From Rahnella sikkimica (lineage in GTDB: Bacteria; Pseudomonadota; Gammaproteobacteria; Enterobacterales; Enterobacteriaceae): 64,000 nt of DNA. A program made the translations under genes and the position numbers. Shown piece by piece: positions 1 through 8,263 of the stretch. The first letter of the stretch is position 1. Every line of letters starts with the position of its first letter. The notes under the pieces were generated by a model. That model was not told where the DNA came from. It made no database searches and saw only the letters and a list, made by a program, of their open reading frames with translations. The DNA lies in assembly GCF_002951615.1 (NCBI RefSeq), contig NZ_CP019062.1:930001-994000 (forward strand), given 5' to 3'.

Positions 1-459
1 TGATATCACGGCGGTAAGCAATCAGCGGATGGCCCGGCGTAACAGGGTTGCCACTCATCAGAAGCAACTCCCCGCCGTTGTATTTCCCTGTGGAAACGTA
101 ATCGATTTTTTACCAAACAGCGAAGTGCAGTAGATGGAATCGCCACGATAAAGGTTAACGGTACGCACGTTCGGCACCCGCGCGACTTCCCAGCGCAACG
201 CCTGAATGACGTTTTGATCGCATTCTTTGCCGACCAGATTTTGTACTGAATCGGCGGCGGTCGAGGCGTTATTGAGCGTCATGTCGACGAGGCGGACAGA
301 TTGCGCCAGGCTGGCGGTGGTATCCCGGCGTAATCCCTGTGAGGTTTGCCAGGAAATGGCCAGCGTTCCCAGTGCGGCAACAATAAAAAATGCCAGTACG
401 GACAGGCAAATTCTGATATGCGGTCGGTTTAACCAATTCAGGGCCAAAGAGATATCCAC
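1..459 (-). pseudogene. CSS-motif (EAL-type phosphodiesterase) protein, N-terminal part, frameshifted and cut by window edge
   Basis: The minus-strand reading frame opens at 459 with a membrane segment at about residues 15-36, followed by a periplasmic-type domain containing the YCTSLFG stretch. That stretch is typical of the CSS-motif sensor domain that precedes EAL domains in enteric c-di-GMP phosphodiesterases. The frame stops at 58 after 133 codons. Removing one register slip in the six-T run at 106-111 (A6 on the coding strand) lets the protein continue as KIDYVSTGKYNGGELLLMSG and on through NPVTPGHPLIAYRRD to the window edge, which fits the family. One base therefore appears to be missing. 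The EAL domain itself lies outside the window, so the phosphodiesterase role is inferred from the sensor domain only. The same kind of slip is seen in zwf, so a sequencing error is likely. Confidence 0.75.
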
Positions 460-774
460 CAGTTAAAAGCCACGGAAAGAAGTTTTGTTCAGTAAATATA
501 ACCTATAAAGCCTCAACACACTGTGACGGCGTTATTTTAGGATATTGCGCATCCTGATGATTAACAATCATTTGATGCAAATCATGAATGCTTCAGGGTT
601 CAAATTTTTTTTGTATGATTCAAATTTCCCAAGCGCAATACCCCGTTTATTGAGGGCTCTAAAGACTAAAATCAGTTCGTGCTGTTTCGGTTTTATCGGG
701 TATTCCTGGCGGGGTAAAGTTTGTAGCATAAGACTTTAAGCCGCCTGTCCGATAAACGACAATAGGACTGAACG
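460..774. other. Intergenic region between divergent CSS-motif gene and hydrolase gene
   Basis: This 315-base divergent spacer is AT-rich and holds no convincing gene. Short direct repeats of TTCAAATTT occur around 599 and 620. A sigma28-like promoter at 729-755 points to the hydrolase gene and is listed separately. Confidence 0.5.
729..755 (+). promoter_or_regulatory. Possible sigma28 (FliA)-type promoter
   Basis: TAAGACTT (729-736), an 11-base spacer and TCCGATAA (748-755) resemble the flagellar sigma28 consensus TAAAGTTT-N11-GCCGATAA. The -10 matches in 7 of 8 positions and the -35 is weaker. The predicted start would leave a leader of only about 13 bases before the ATG at 775, enough for the AGGA ribosome site at 764-767. 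Confidence 0.35.
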
Positions 775-1788
775 ATGTTTCCCCGTTTGAAATTGCTCTT
801 TTGCGCTGCTGTTTTAACCCTTTCCGTGACCGCGCCTGCTTTTGCGGCCGACGCGCCTTCTTACGGTCCGCAATTACAGGGTTTTGATTACCCTTATCCG
901 GTCAAACAATATTCCTTTACCTCGCAGGGTGCGCCGCTGCAAATGGGGTATCTCGACGTCGCGCCGACCGGGCATAAAAATGGCCAGACGGTAGTGCTGA
1001 TGCACGGTAAGAATTTCTGCGCCGCCACCTGGGGCGATACCATCCGGGCGCTGGCGCTGAAAGGTTATCGCGTGATTGCGCCCGATCAGATTGGGTTCTG
1101 TTCCTCCACCAAGCCGGGGCATTATCAGTACAGCTTCCAGCAACTGGCGAACAACACGCATGACCTGCTGAAAAGCCTCAATATTAAGAAAGCGGTGATT
1201 GTCGGGCATTCCACCGGCGGGATGCTGGCGACCCGATACAGCCTGATGTTTGCGCCGGAAGTGTCAAAACTGGTGCTGGTGAATCCGATCGGGCTGGAAG
1301 ACTGGAAAGCCAAAGGCGTACCTTACCGGACGGTGGATCAGTGGTATGACCGTGAGCTGAAAACCTCGGCGGACAGCATTAAACAGTACGAGCTGAAAAC
1401 CTATTACGTGAATAAGTGGAAGCCGGAATATGACCGCTGGGTCGATATGCTGGCCGGGCTGAACAACGGGCCGGGGCATAAACTGGTGGCATGGAACTCG
1501 GCGCTGATTTACGACATGATTTTCACCCAGCCGGTGTTTTACGAATTCAAAAACATTCGTGTGCCGACGACTTTAATGATCGGGACATCCGATACGACGG
1601 CTATTGGCAGCGATATCGCGCCGCCTGCGGTGAAAGCGAAAATCGGCAACTACAAAGTGCTGGGTAAACAAGCCGCGAAGCTGATCCCACATGCGAAGCT
1701 GATTGAGTTTACCGGATTAGGGCACGCGCCGCAGATGGAAGAACCGGAGAAATTCAACGCCGCGTTGCTGAAAACCCTGGCGCGCTGA
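775..1788 (+). CDS. Secreted/periplasmic alpha/beta hydrolase
   Basis: The 337-residue protein begins with a Sec signal peptide (hydrophobic core at about 6-20, probable cleavage after AFA). An alpha/beta hydrolase fold follows, with HGKNF near the oxyanion position (about 78), the nucleophile elbow GHSTGG (Ser near 146), a probable acid in GTSDTT and the catalytic His in GLGHAPQ near the C-terminus. The triad is complete, so an esterase, lipase or dehalogenase-like activity in the periplasm is expected, but the substrate cannot be told from sequence. It is monocistronic, with a hairpin and T-run directly behind it. AGGA at 764-767 supports the ATG at 775. Confidence 0.8.
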   Translation: MFPRLKLLFCAAVLTLSVTAPAFAADAPSYGPQLQGFDYPYPVKQYSFTSQGAPLQMGYLDVAPTGHKNGQTVVLMHGKNFCAATWGDTIRALALKGYRVIAPDQIGFCSSTKPGHYQYSFQQLANNTHDLLKSLNIKKAVIVGHSTGGMLATRYSLMFAPEVSKLVLVNPIGLEDWKAKGVPYRTVDQWYDRELKTSADSIKQYELKTYYVNKWKPEYDRWVDMLAGLNNGPGHKLVAWNSALIYDMIFTQPVFYEFKNIRVPTTLMIGTSDTTAIGSDIAPPAVKAKIGNYKVLGKQAAKLIPHAKLIEFTGLGHAPQMEEPEKFNAALLKTLAR

Positions 1789-1811
1789 TTTCAGCGATAT
1801 TAAACAAACAG

Positions 1812-1848
1812 AAAAGCCGCAGTGCATAACACGCTGCGGCTTTTTTTA
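1812..1848 (+). terminator. Intrinsic terminator of the hydrolase gene
   Basis: AAAGCCGCAG and CTGCGGCTTT form a ten-pair stem followed by a seven-T run. It lies between convergent genes and may also serve the minus strand weakly. Confidence 0.85.
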
Positions 1849-1866
1849 TGGGCTCAGGGAAATGAG

Positions 1867-2373
1867 TTAACGCAGGTTGTCCGGGAAGTTAGCCGGTAAT
1901 TCACTGGCGGCGCAGTCAATGACGCTGTCGTTATCCGCGCCGCAGTCACGCACAAAAGTGATGGTGGCGAATTCGTCGATCACTTCGGTCGGATACGCCG
2001 GCCCGGCGTCGCGGTATGAATTCATCAGCGGAATATGATCGTTCTGGAAGCAGACGGTTTTTTCCGGATTGTTCATGATCCAGCGCGGGAAGAAGATGGT
2101 GCCGTGGAACACGTTGTCGGCCAGATTCACAATCAGGCTGACGTCGGTGCCGGTCGGTTCAGTCCATGAAATTTTGTAGACATCAGACGCGACACGGACG
2201 ATATACGCGCGCTGGTCTTTCACCCAGCGATTGCCGACCAGGCCGCTGTGAATGCGGTAATCCAGCGTTTCGGCGTTTTTCACATAAATTTCGTAGTTCC
2301 AGCCGTTATCGTAAGTGTAAACAACGTGTTTGCCCACGAAACCGCTCAGGTCATGTTTGTCGAAGCTGCTCAT
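1867..2373 (-). CDS. padC: Phenolic acid decarboxylase
   Basis: The 168-residue product matches the compact bacterial phenolic acid decarboxylase family nearly end to end: MSSFDKHDLSGFVGKH at the start, YTYDNGWNYEIYVKN, IHSGLVGNRW, SWTEPTGTDVSL and FHGTIFFPRWI. The family removes CO2 without a cofactor from p-coumarate, ferulate and caffeate to give vinylphenols, detoxifying plant hydroxycinnamates. The conserved Tyr pair in VVYTYDNG and the Arg/Glu residues used in catalysis are present. TAAGGAG at 2381-2387 is only one base from an upstream in-frame ATG (2379) but seven from the ATG at 2373, so the shorter start is chosen. It is divergent from a LysR gene that probably controls it. Confidence 0.95.
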   Translation of the reverse strand: MSSFDKHDLSGFVGKHVVYTYDNGWNYEIYVKNAETLDYRIHSGLVGNRWVKDQRAYIVRVASDVYKISWTEPTGTDVSLIVNLADNVFHGTIFFPRWIMNNPEKTVCFQNDHIPLMNSYRDAGPAYPTEVIDEFATITFVRDCGADNDSVIDCAASELPANFPDNLR

Positions 2374-2538
2374 TGTCATTCTCCTTAACTCAGTGTTGGG
2401 ATGAAACGTTTGTTTTCGTTTCGTTGAGAAGAAGATTACACTTCATAAATCAGATATAAAAACGCTGGTTTTCGATATAAACCATCTGAAAATCAGAACG
2501 GTTTAATGCCGAGAAAATCCCTAAGAAAGGAAAATCCC

Positions 2539-3435
2539 ATGGCACTTCCGCGAACAACACTCGAACAATGGGTGGTCTTACAAACGGTTATCGAGCAGGG
2601 CAGTTATGCCCAGGCGGCGCAGGTGCTGAACCGCAGCCAGTCATCGGTCAGTTACGCACTGAGCGGTTTGCAGGAACGGCTCGGGTTGTCACTGCTGGAA
2701 ATCCACGGACGTAAGGCGGTGCTGACCGAGCAGGGGCGCGCGCTGCTGGTTCAGGCCAGCCCGCTGATAACGGCTTTTTTGCAACTGGAGCATCGCGCCG
2801 CCGGTTTGAAAGACGGCGTGCGCACCGAACTCAGTCTGGTGGTGGACAGCGTGTTTCCGAAAAATCGTCTGTTCCGCGCCCTGAAAGCGTTTCAGCAGCA
2901 ATTCCCGGATACCCGCGTACATCTGACAGAGATCCTGCGCGGCGAAAGCATTGCGCAACTTAATGAGCGTTCGGCGGATTTGTACATCACCACGCTGGCG
3001 CCGGAGAATGCGATACACGGGCGCTTTTTACTGGACGTCGATTTTGTGCCGGTGGCGAAAAGCGATCATGCATTGCTGCAACTTCCCGTTCCGTTGACGG
3101 CGCAGGATCTGGCGCGGTTCCCGCTGATCAGCGTCGCGGACCGGCATCTGCCACGCACCGATAATCATTCATCGGGGACGATTGCGAACTGGACATTTAC
3201 CACCGTTGGCGCGGCGATGGAGGCGATTGCGGTGGGGGTCGGATACGGCTGGCTGCCACTGGAAACGGTGCAAAGCGCGCTGGATAACGGCCAGCTGAGT
3301 CGTCTGGCGTTATCGGCCAGAACGGTGCGGCAAACGGCGTTGTATATGGCGCTGGATAATGAATCGGAACGGTTTGATCAGACCGTCAGCGCGCTGGCAA
3401 AAAGCATTCTGACGGAATGTGGGTTGCTGCCCTGA
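2539..3435 (+). CDS. LysR-family regulator, probable control of padC
   Basis: The product is 298 residues. An N-terminal winged HTH (QAAQVLNRSQSSVSYALSGL, about 20-40) is followed by a LysR substrate-binding domain. The start is set at 2539 (MALPRTTLEQW) because AAGGAAA lies just upstream; a longer frame from 2506 adds a non-conserved extension. Its divergent pairing with padC follows the usual arrangement of LysR regulators of phenolic acid decarboxylase in enterics. The likely inducer is a hydroxycinnamate, which is inference from context. The 3' end carries an 11-pair hairpin. Confidence 0.85.
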   Translation: MALPRTTLEQWVVLQTVIEQGSYAQAAQVLNRSQSSVSYALSGLQERLGLSLLEIHGRKAVLTEQGRALLVQASPLITAFLQLEHRAAGLKDGVRTELSLVVDSVFPKNRLFRALKAFQQQFPDTRVHLTEILRGESIAQLNERSADLYITTLAPENAIHGRFLLDVDFVPVAKSDHALLQLPVPLTAQDLARFPLISVADRHLPRTDNHSSGTIANWTFTTVGAAMEAIAVGVGYGWLPLETVQSALDNGQLSRLALSARTVRQTALYMALDNESERFDQTVSALAKSILTECGLLP

Positions 3436-3450
3436 AGCAGGCAGCAACCC
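3421..3450 (+). terminator. Hairpin overlapping the stop of the LysR gene
   Basis: GGGTTGCTGCC (3421-3431) and GGCAGCAACCC (3440-3450) form a perfect 11-pair stem with an eight-base loop that contains the stop codon. No T-run follows, so it may stabilise or end the message without being a classical terminator. Confidence 0.5.
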
Positions 3451-3467
3451 TCAGGTTAAAGCGAAAG

Positions 3468-5144
3468 TCAGGCGTGCGGGGCTTTGCAGGCTGCAAGAAT
3501 ATCCAGCTGCGGGTCGCGTTCCGTGGTTTGCACGTTCATGACGCTGAGCACGGTATGGAACAGATTATCCTGCGACACATCGTCTTTCGCCGCACTGGCT
3601 TTCAGGCATTGCAGGTCGATGCCCTGGGCCTTTGTATAACCCTCTGACAGCCAGAACAGCATCGGAACGTGCGTCTGCTGGGCCGGTGCCACGCTGTAGG
3701 GCGTGCCGTGCAGATACAAACCGTTTTCACCCAAAGACTCGCCGTGATCGGAAAGATAAATCACCGCCACGTTGTACTTATCCTGATACTGCTTCGCCTT
3801 TTCAATTACCTGAGACACCAGATAATCGGTGTAGAGCAGGGTGTTATCGTAGGTATTCACCAGCTGTTCCTGCGAACAGTTTTCGATATCGCTACGCGGG
3901 CAATCCGGCACGAACTTGCGGAATTCCGGCGGATAGCGTTTGTAATACGTCGGGCCGTGGCTGCCAATCAGGTGCAGTGCGATCAGCGTGTTTTTGCCGT
4001 CCGGGCGGATATCGTCGTCAATATTCTGCATTAGCGCCATGTCGTAACAGGTATCGCCATCGCAATATTTGCCGTCTTTTTTGGTGTCGATAATGACGTT
4101 TGGCACGCGGTCGCAGACGCCTTTACACCCTTCGTCGTTGTCTTTCCAGAAAACGGAAACACCGGATTTATGCAGAATATCCAGTAACCCTTCGCTGTTA
4201 CGTGCGCGGTTGGCGTCGTAGTCGGTGCGCTTCATGTTCGAGAACATGCAGGGAACGGAAATCGCCGTCGCCGTTCCGCAGGACGTCATTTTGTTGAAAT
4301 ACACTACATCCGGGATTGCCTGCGTGTACTGATTGGTCGGTTTGGCATAGCCGTTGGACGACTGGTTTTGCGCACGCGCGGTTTCACCCACAATCAGGAA
4401 CACCAGATTGGGTTTCTGTCCCGGTTGCTGCACCAGTTTGGCATCGTTGCCCAGCGTCTGGAATGGCACTTTTGGCGTGAAATAGCGGTGATTCATGTAC
4501 TGGAAAGCGCTGTACAGGTAATTCGTCGGCACGATTTCCAGATTCAGGGTGCGGTTGTTGCGGCCCACCGAAGCGTAATCTTTGTAGAACATACCGGCAA
4601 TGGACGCGACCACCAGCAGGGAAATGACCATGGACACCAGACGCACGCCCAGACGGCGCAGCGCGGTTTTCTCATACGCAACGGGCGTTAAAAACAGCAG
4701 CACAGCGGGCAGGATACCGGTGAACACAAACCACAGCACCACCTTCAGGTTCAGGTAAGACGTTGCTTCGGCGGACTGGGTTTCTATGATGTTTTCGATC
4801 ATGCCGCGGTCAAACACCACCTGATAAGTCATCATCGCGAAACTGGCCAGCGCACTGAGCGGCAGCACAATAATAAAGAAAGGCTTAAGCAGCGGGCGGA
4901 AACTGAACGGGGTGAACACAAAGTTCAGCGCGGCGAAAAGCGCCACCGGGATCGTCAGCGCAAATAAGAGATTGTAGGCCGGCAACGCATTAAGGATGCG
5001 GTAAAAGTGCAATAAAATGGGCAGGTTAACGACAAAGGTAAAATACAGAGTCAAAAGCAAGGTCAGCTTAAAGTAGCTGATCTTCGGCAATAAATAGCGC
5101 AATGAAAACTCCCAACTTGCTGAGGTCGCTGGCGTTAATGTCAT
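3468..5144 (-). CDS. eptA: Lipid A phosphoethanolamine transferase
   Basis: The 558-residue inner-membrane enzyme has about five N-terminal membrane helices (roughly 20-200) and a periplasmic sulfatase-fold domain. Key features are VGETARAQ (metal ligand Glu), SCGTATAISVPCMFS with the catalytic Thr, WKDNDEGCKGVCDRVP, HLIGSHGPTYYKRYP and LSDHGESLGENGLYLHG. This is the EptA/PmrC pattern: transfer of phosphoethanolamine from phosphatidylethanolamine to lipid A, which lowers surface charge and gives polymyxin tolerance. A frame from 5246 exists, but the PmrA box at 5194-5210 lies inside it, so the ATG at 5144 is preferred; this also fits the family length (E. coli about 547). It is divergent from a second lpxA. 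Confidence 0.92.
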   Translation of the reverse strand: MTLTPATSASWEFSLRYLLPKISYFKLTLLLTLYFTFVVNLPILLHFYRILNALPAYNLLFALTIPVALFAALNFVFTPFSFRPLLKPFFIIVLPLSALASFAMMTYQVVFDRGMIENIIETQSAEATSYLNLKVVLWFVFTGILPAVLLFLTPVAYEKTALRRLGVRLVSMVISLLVVASIAGMFYKDYASVGRNNRTLNLEIVPTNYLYSAFQYMNHRYFTPKVPFQTLGNDAKLVQQPGQKPNLVFLIVGETARAQNQSSNGYAKPTNQYTQAIPDVVYFNKMTSCGTATAISVPCMFSNMKRTDYDANRARNSEGLLDILHKSGVSVFWKDNDEGCKGVCDRVPNVIIDTKKDGKYCDGDTCYDMALMQNIDDDIRPDGKNTLIALHLIGSHGPTYYKRYPPEFRKFVPDCPRSDIENCSQEQLVNTYDNTLLYTDYLVSQVIEKAKQYQDKYNVAVIYLSDHGESLGENGLYLHGTPYSVAPAQQTHVPMLFWLSEGYTKAQGIDLQCLKASAAKDDVSQDNLFHTVLSVMNVQTTERDPQLDILAACKAPHA

Positions 5145-5193
5145 GGAAACATAACGTGCAGAAATGATTTGGCGCGAATCATATAACTGCAAG

Positions 5194-5210
5194 CTTAAGA
5201 AAGCCTTAAT
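5194..5210. promoter_or_regulatory. PmrA box upstream of eptA
   Basis: CTTAAG-N5-CTTAAT fits the PmrA half-site pair YTTAAK-N5-YTTAAK exactly. It lies 50 bases upstream of the chosen eptA start and reads in direct orientation on the plus strand, so it could also act on the divergent lpxA-like gene. Confidence 0.75.
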
Positions 5211-5475
5211 GCTACTGTAACAAAATACTGATACTCCCTTTACCAATCACATTTTTAGAAAAGGTTCAGAAAATAAATAAAATATAGTTATCGGATTTTT
5301 CGGGCTTAAACCCTTATGCTGTGCGGCATGGTGAAGTGTGTGGTCATTAAATAACCACTTCGTTTAAACCTCTCTGAGTGCCTTTTCTCCGCTCATTTTG
5401 ACCCCCCTCTCTGATTAATCCCGACAGGTTTAATTCACCACTGATAGCGCCTCAGCTATCAGAAGGATGTTCGCG

Positions 5476-6264
5476 TTGATTTCATCTTCGGCCACTATTG
5501 CGGCCAGCAGTATCATAGAACCCGGTGTCGTTATCGGGCCGCACGTTGTTATCGGGCCTTTTTGCTTTATTTCCGCCGGTGTTCACATCGGGGAAGGAAC
5601 GCGTGTTGCCTCACACGTCGTGATTAACGGCGACACACGCATCGGGCGTAACAACATGATAGGAATGGAATCTTCAATCGGGGAAGTCAGTCAGGATTTA
5701 AAATATGCCGGTGAGGCCGCCGGTCTGGAAATCGGTGACGACAACAAGATTGGTCGCCACGCAACCTTTCATCGCGGCACCGCGCAGGGCGGCGGTTTTA
5801 CGCGGATCGGCCATCGTAATGTTTTCGACGGCGGCGTGCATATCGGGCATGACTGTCAGGTCGGCAACGACACATTTATCGGTGAAAACAGCGGGCTGGC
5901 GGGGCATGTCACACTGGGCGATACGGCGCGAATCGAGGCCATGTGCGCGGTGCATCAGTTTTGTATCGTCGGCGCAGGCGCGTATCTGCTGGCCAATACC
6001 TGTGTGGTGCAGGATGTGCCGCCGTACATTCTGGCACAAGGCAATCGCGCCGTACCGAAAGGGATTAATGAGCAGGCCACGGTTTTTGCCGCCGCTGACG
6101 ACGCGCAGCAGAATGTGATCCGGCATTTGTACGATTTGCTGTATCACCAGCAGGCGGCGGCAGACGAAGTGAAAACGGAAATTCAGCGGCTGAGTGCAGA
6201 ATTCCCTTTATTGCAGTGCTTCAATGAATTTTTCACCCGTTCAGCGCGCGGTATTATCCGCTGA
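5476..6264 (+). CDS. lpxA: Second LpxA-type UDP-GlcNAc 3-O-acyltransferase
   Basis: This left-handed beta-helix acyltransferase of 262 residues aligns without gaps over its first 200 residues to E. coli LpxA, also 262 long. His122, His125 (catalytic, in HIGHDC), His144 (LAGHV) and His160 (AVHQFC) are kept, as are SQDLKYAGE and the C-terminal FFTRSARGIIR. The start is the TTG at 5476: AGAAGGA (5461-5467) lies eight bases before it, and the ATG at 5467 overlaps that site. The product then begins MISSSATI, matching MIDKSAF. LpxA normally sits in lpxD-fabZ-lpxA-lpxB; this copy stands alone next to eptA, so it is probably a paralogue. Position 173, part of the acyl-chain ruler (Gly in E. coli), is Ala here in LLANTC. 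Confidence 0.88.
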   Translation: MISSSATIAASSIIEPGVVIGPHVVIGPFCFISAGVHIGEGTRVASHVVINGDTRIGRNNMIGMESSIGEVSQDLKYAGEAAGLEIGDDNKIGRHATFHRGTAQGGGFTRIGHRNVFDGGVHIGHDCQVGNDTFIGENSGLAGHVTLGDTARIEAMCAVHQFCIVGAGAYLLANTCVVQDVPPYILAQGNRAVPKGINEQATVFAAADDAQQNVIRHLYDLLYHQQAAADEVKTEIQRLSAEFPLLQCFNEFFTRSARGIIR

Positions 6265-6283
6265 ACGGATGAAAACTGAACCG

Positions 6284-7300
6284 TCAGGCTTCGAGGGCTA
6301 AAAGCGCAAACGTTGCCAGCCAGTGTTCGCCCATATACGTACTGTCGAGGTGATCCAGCGCGCTGTGCAGATGGGCTTCTGCCGTCTGGCGCAGCAGCGC
6401 CGCGCGCGGATCGCCCGCCGGTAATGCCGACGCAAGGGAACGCTGGCACCAGGCGCGGCTCAGGTTCAGCCCGTCCAGATGGCCGATTTTCCCGTCGCTG
6501 CGGTCGGTGACCGTGGCCGGCGTGAACAGCGTTGCTGGCTGGCTGTGCGCTAAGTCCGGCAGGAAACGCCCGAACCACGTCACAAACGCGTCGCCCGGTA
6601 ACACGCGGCGCATCAGCTCTGCCTCCATCAGCGACGGCGAAAGAAATTCATCGCCGCCCGGTTCCCACGCCTGACAATGAACATCTTCCAGATGCCAGCG
6701 CAGCGCCGTTTCCTCAATCAGTTCCGCCAGTTTGTGATGCTTTACGCGGCGGGCGTAATCAAGCGTCAGTGCCAGCGCAAAGGCCGTATTGAAATGGCTG
6801 CCGACGCGCAGCGGATAGGTGGCTTTCGGCAGAAAATCCGCAAAACTTTTCTCAAAGAACCGGCTCATCGGTGCCAGCGTTTTTGCCCAGTGCGCCGACT
6901 GTGGCAACGCCATTTCGTGTAACTGCTGCGTCAGCGCCAGAAACCAGGCCCAGCCATAAGGCCGTTCAAATCCGGCGTGCTGAGGCTGGCGCAGATAGGC
7001 CATTTCACCGGCCACGTTCTCGTCGGTGAAATGCGCGCTGACCACGGCAATAATCGCTTCGGCTTGCGGTAAATCCGGAAAGCGATCCAGCAAACGCAGT
7101 AATAACCAGTAGCCGTGAACGCAGGAATGCCAGTCGTAGCTGCCATAGAAAATCGGGTGCAGCTGGCGCGGCGTCTGCGCGTCTGCGGCGCTGCTCATGG
7201 CGTGCATCAGTTTATTCGGAAACTCACGCGTCAAATGATTCAGCGCCAGCGAGGCAAAGCGCGAGGCCATTTCCGGCGAAAGTGTTGTCGTCATCGTCAT
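6284..7300 (-). CDS. DUF2891 family protein
   Basis: The soluble 338-residue protein belongs to the DUF2891 family. HPIFYGSYDWHSCVHGYWLL (about 48-67), ERPYGWAWFLALTQQLHEM, RVGSHFNTAFALAL, CQAWEPGGDEFLSPSLMEAE and LDGLNLSRAWC are conserved-looking His/Trp/Glu-rich motifs on an all-alpha toroid-like pattern. No signal peptide is visible and the reaction is unknown. It is the last gene of a three-gene unit after DUF969 and DUF979 membrane proteins, 12 bases behind the latter, so the three probably act together. AAGG seven bases ahead supports 7300. Confidence 0.8.
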   Translation of the reverse strand: MTMTTTLSPEMASRFASLALNHLTREFPNKLMHAMSSAADAQTPRQLHPIFYGSYDWHSCVHGYWLLLRLLDRFPDLPQAEAIIAVVSAHFTDENVAGEMAYLRQPQHAGFERPYGWAWFLALTQQLHEMALPQSAHWAKTLAPMSRFFEKSFADFLPKATYPLRVGSHFNTAFALALTLDYARRVKHHKLAELIEETALRWHLEDVHCQAWEPGGDEFLSPSLMEAELMRRVLPGDAFVTWFGRFLPDLAHSQPATLFTPATVTDRSDGKIGHLDGLNLSRAWCQRSLASALPAGDPRAALLRQTAEAHLHSALDHLDSTYMGEHWLATFALLALEA

Positions 7301-7312
7301 CTCATTGCCTTA

Positions 7313-8263
7313 TCAGAAGCGGAACACAAACAGGTACATGAACGAGGTGTTAACCAGCAGCAGTAAAACGCCGGTTTTCCACTGCGCCTTGATCACGCCG
7401 TTTTTATCCTGCAATTCGAGCAACGCCGCAGGCACGATATTAAAGTTGGCCGCCATCGGCGTCATCAGCGTACCGCAGAAGCCGGAAAGCATACCGATAG
7501 CACCCATAATCGCCGGGTTGCCGCCGAGCTGATTGACGATAAGCGGCAGGCCGATACCGGCGGTCATCACAGGGAACGCCGCAAAGCCGTTGCCCATGAT
7601 CATGGTAAACAGCGCCATACCGAAGGTGTACGCCACCACAATTGCCAGCGGTGAGCCGAGCGGAATAATGTTTTTGACCAGCTCCGACACCACGCCGCCG
7701 ACGCCTGCCAGCGCAAACAACGCGCCGAGTGCGGCCAGCATTTGCGGTAAAATTGCTGCCCAGCCGACGGTATCCATCGTCTGACCGCCCGCTTTAATGG
7801 CTTTAACCGGCGAATCGCGCAGCATCACCAGCGCGACGATAAACGCCACCAGCGTGCCGATCACCAGTGAAATCAGCGTGACGTTTTTGGCTTCCACCAG
7901 CGGCGTGTATTTCAGCGTCAGCGTGCCAATCAGCGTCACAATCGGAATGAGCAGGGCAGGGATAAACAGCTTATTGCCGAAACGCTTTGCACCGGCTTCG
8001 CGTTTTTCGACCCGCTCAGGCTGTTCGCTGTCAGATTTCCCTTTACCCAGTTTGCCGGTGCCAGCAATCACCGCCAGGAGAATGGCCATACAGCCGGTGA
8101 TGAAATGCGGCAATTCGCCGCCAAACAGGAACGTGATGCCGTAAACGCCCCAGAACAGCGCGTTCACGTAGCGGCGTGCATTGCTTTTGTCGCGCAGGTT
8201 GAAGAAGGCGTAAGCGCAGAACATTAGCCCGGCAAGGATGTACACGGTTTGCAAAGAGATCAT
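7313..8263 (-). CDS. DUF979 family permease subunit
   Basis: The 316-residue polytopic membrane protein has eight to ten predicted helices. Sequence such as GNGFAAFPVMTAGIGLPLIV and GFCGTLMTPMAANFNIVPAALLEL recalls the anion/gluconate permease superfamily. DUF979 is found almost always with DUF969, and its start overlaps the DUF969 stop by four bases (ATGA at 8260-8263), implying translational coupling and a two-part transporter. The substrate is not shown by the sequence. In other genomes the pair is often reported near pyroglutamyl peptidase genes, but none is present here. Confidence 0.85.
   Translation of the reverse strand: MISLQTVYILAGLMFCAYAFFNLRDKSNARRYVNALFWGVYGITFLFGGELPHFITGCMAILLAVIAGTGKLGKGKSDSEQPERVEKREAGAKRFGNKLFIPALLIPIVTLIGTLTLKYTPLVEAKNVTLISLVIGTLVAFIVALVMLRDSPVKAIKAGGQTMDTVGWAAILPQMLAALGALFALAGVGGVVSELVKNIIPLGSPLAIVVAYTFGMALFTMIMGNGFAAFPVMTAGIGLPLIVNQLGGNPAIMGAIGMLSGFCGTLMTPMAANFNIVPAALLELQDKNGVIKAQWKTGVLLLLVNTSFMYLFVFRF

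Noticed and set aside
715..722. Exact TAAAGTTT (sigma28 -35) near the hydrolase gene
   Set aside because: The only GATAA-type -10 is 25 bases away, too far; the shifted TAAGACTT pairing was kept as a candidate.
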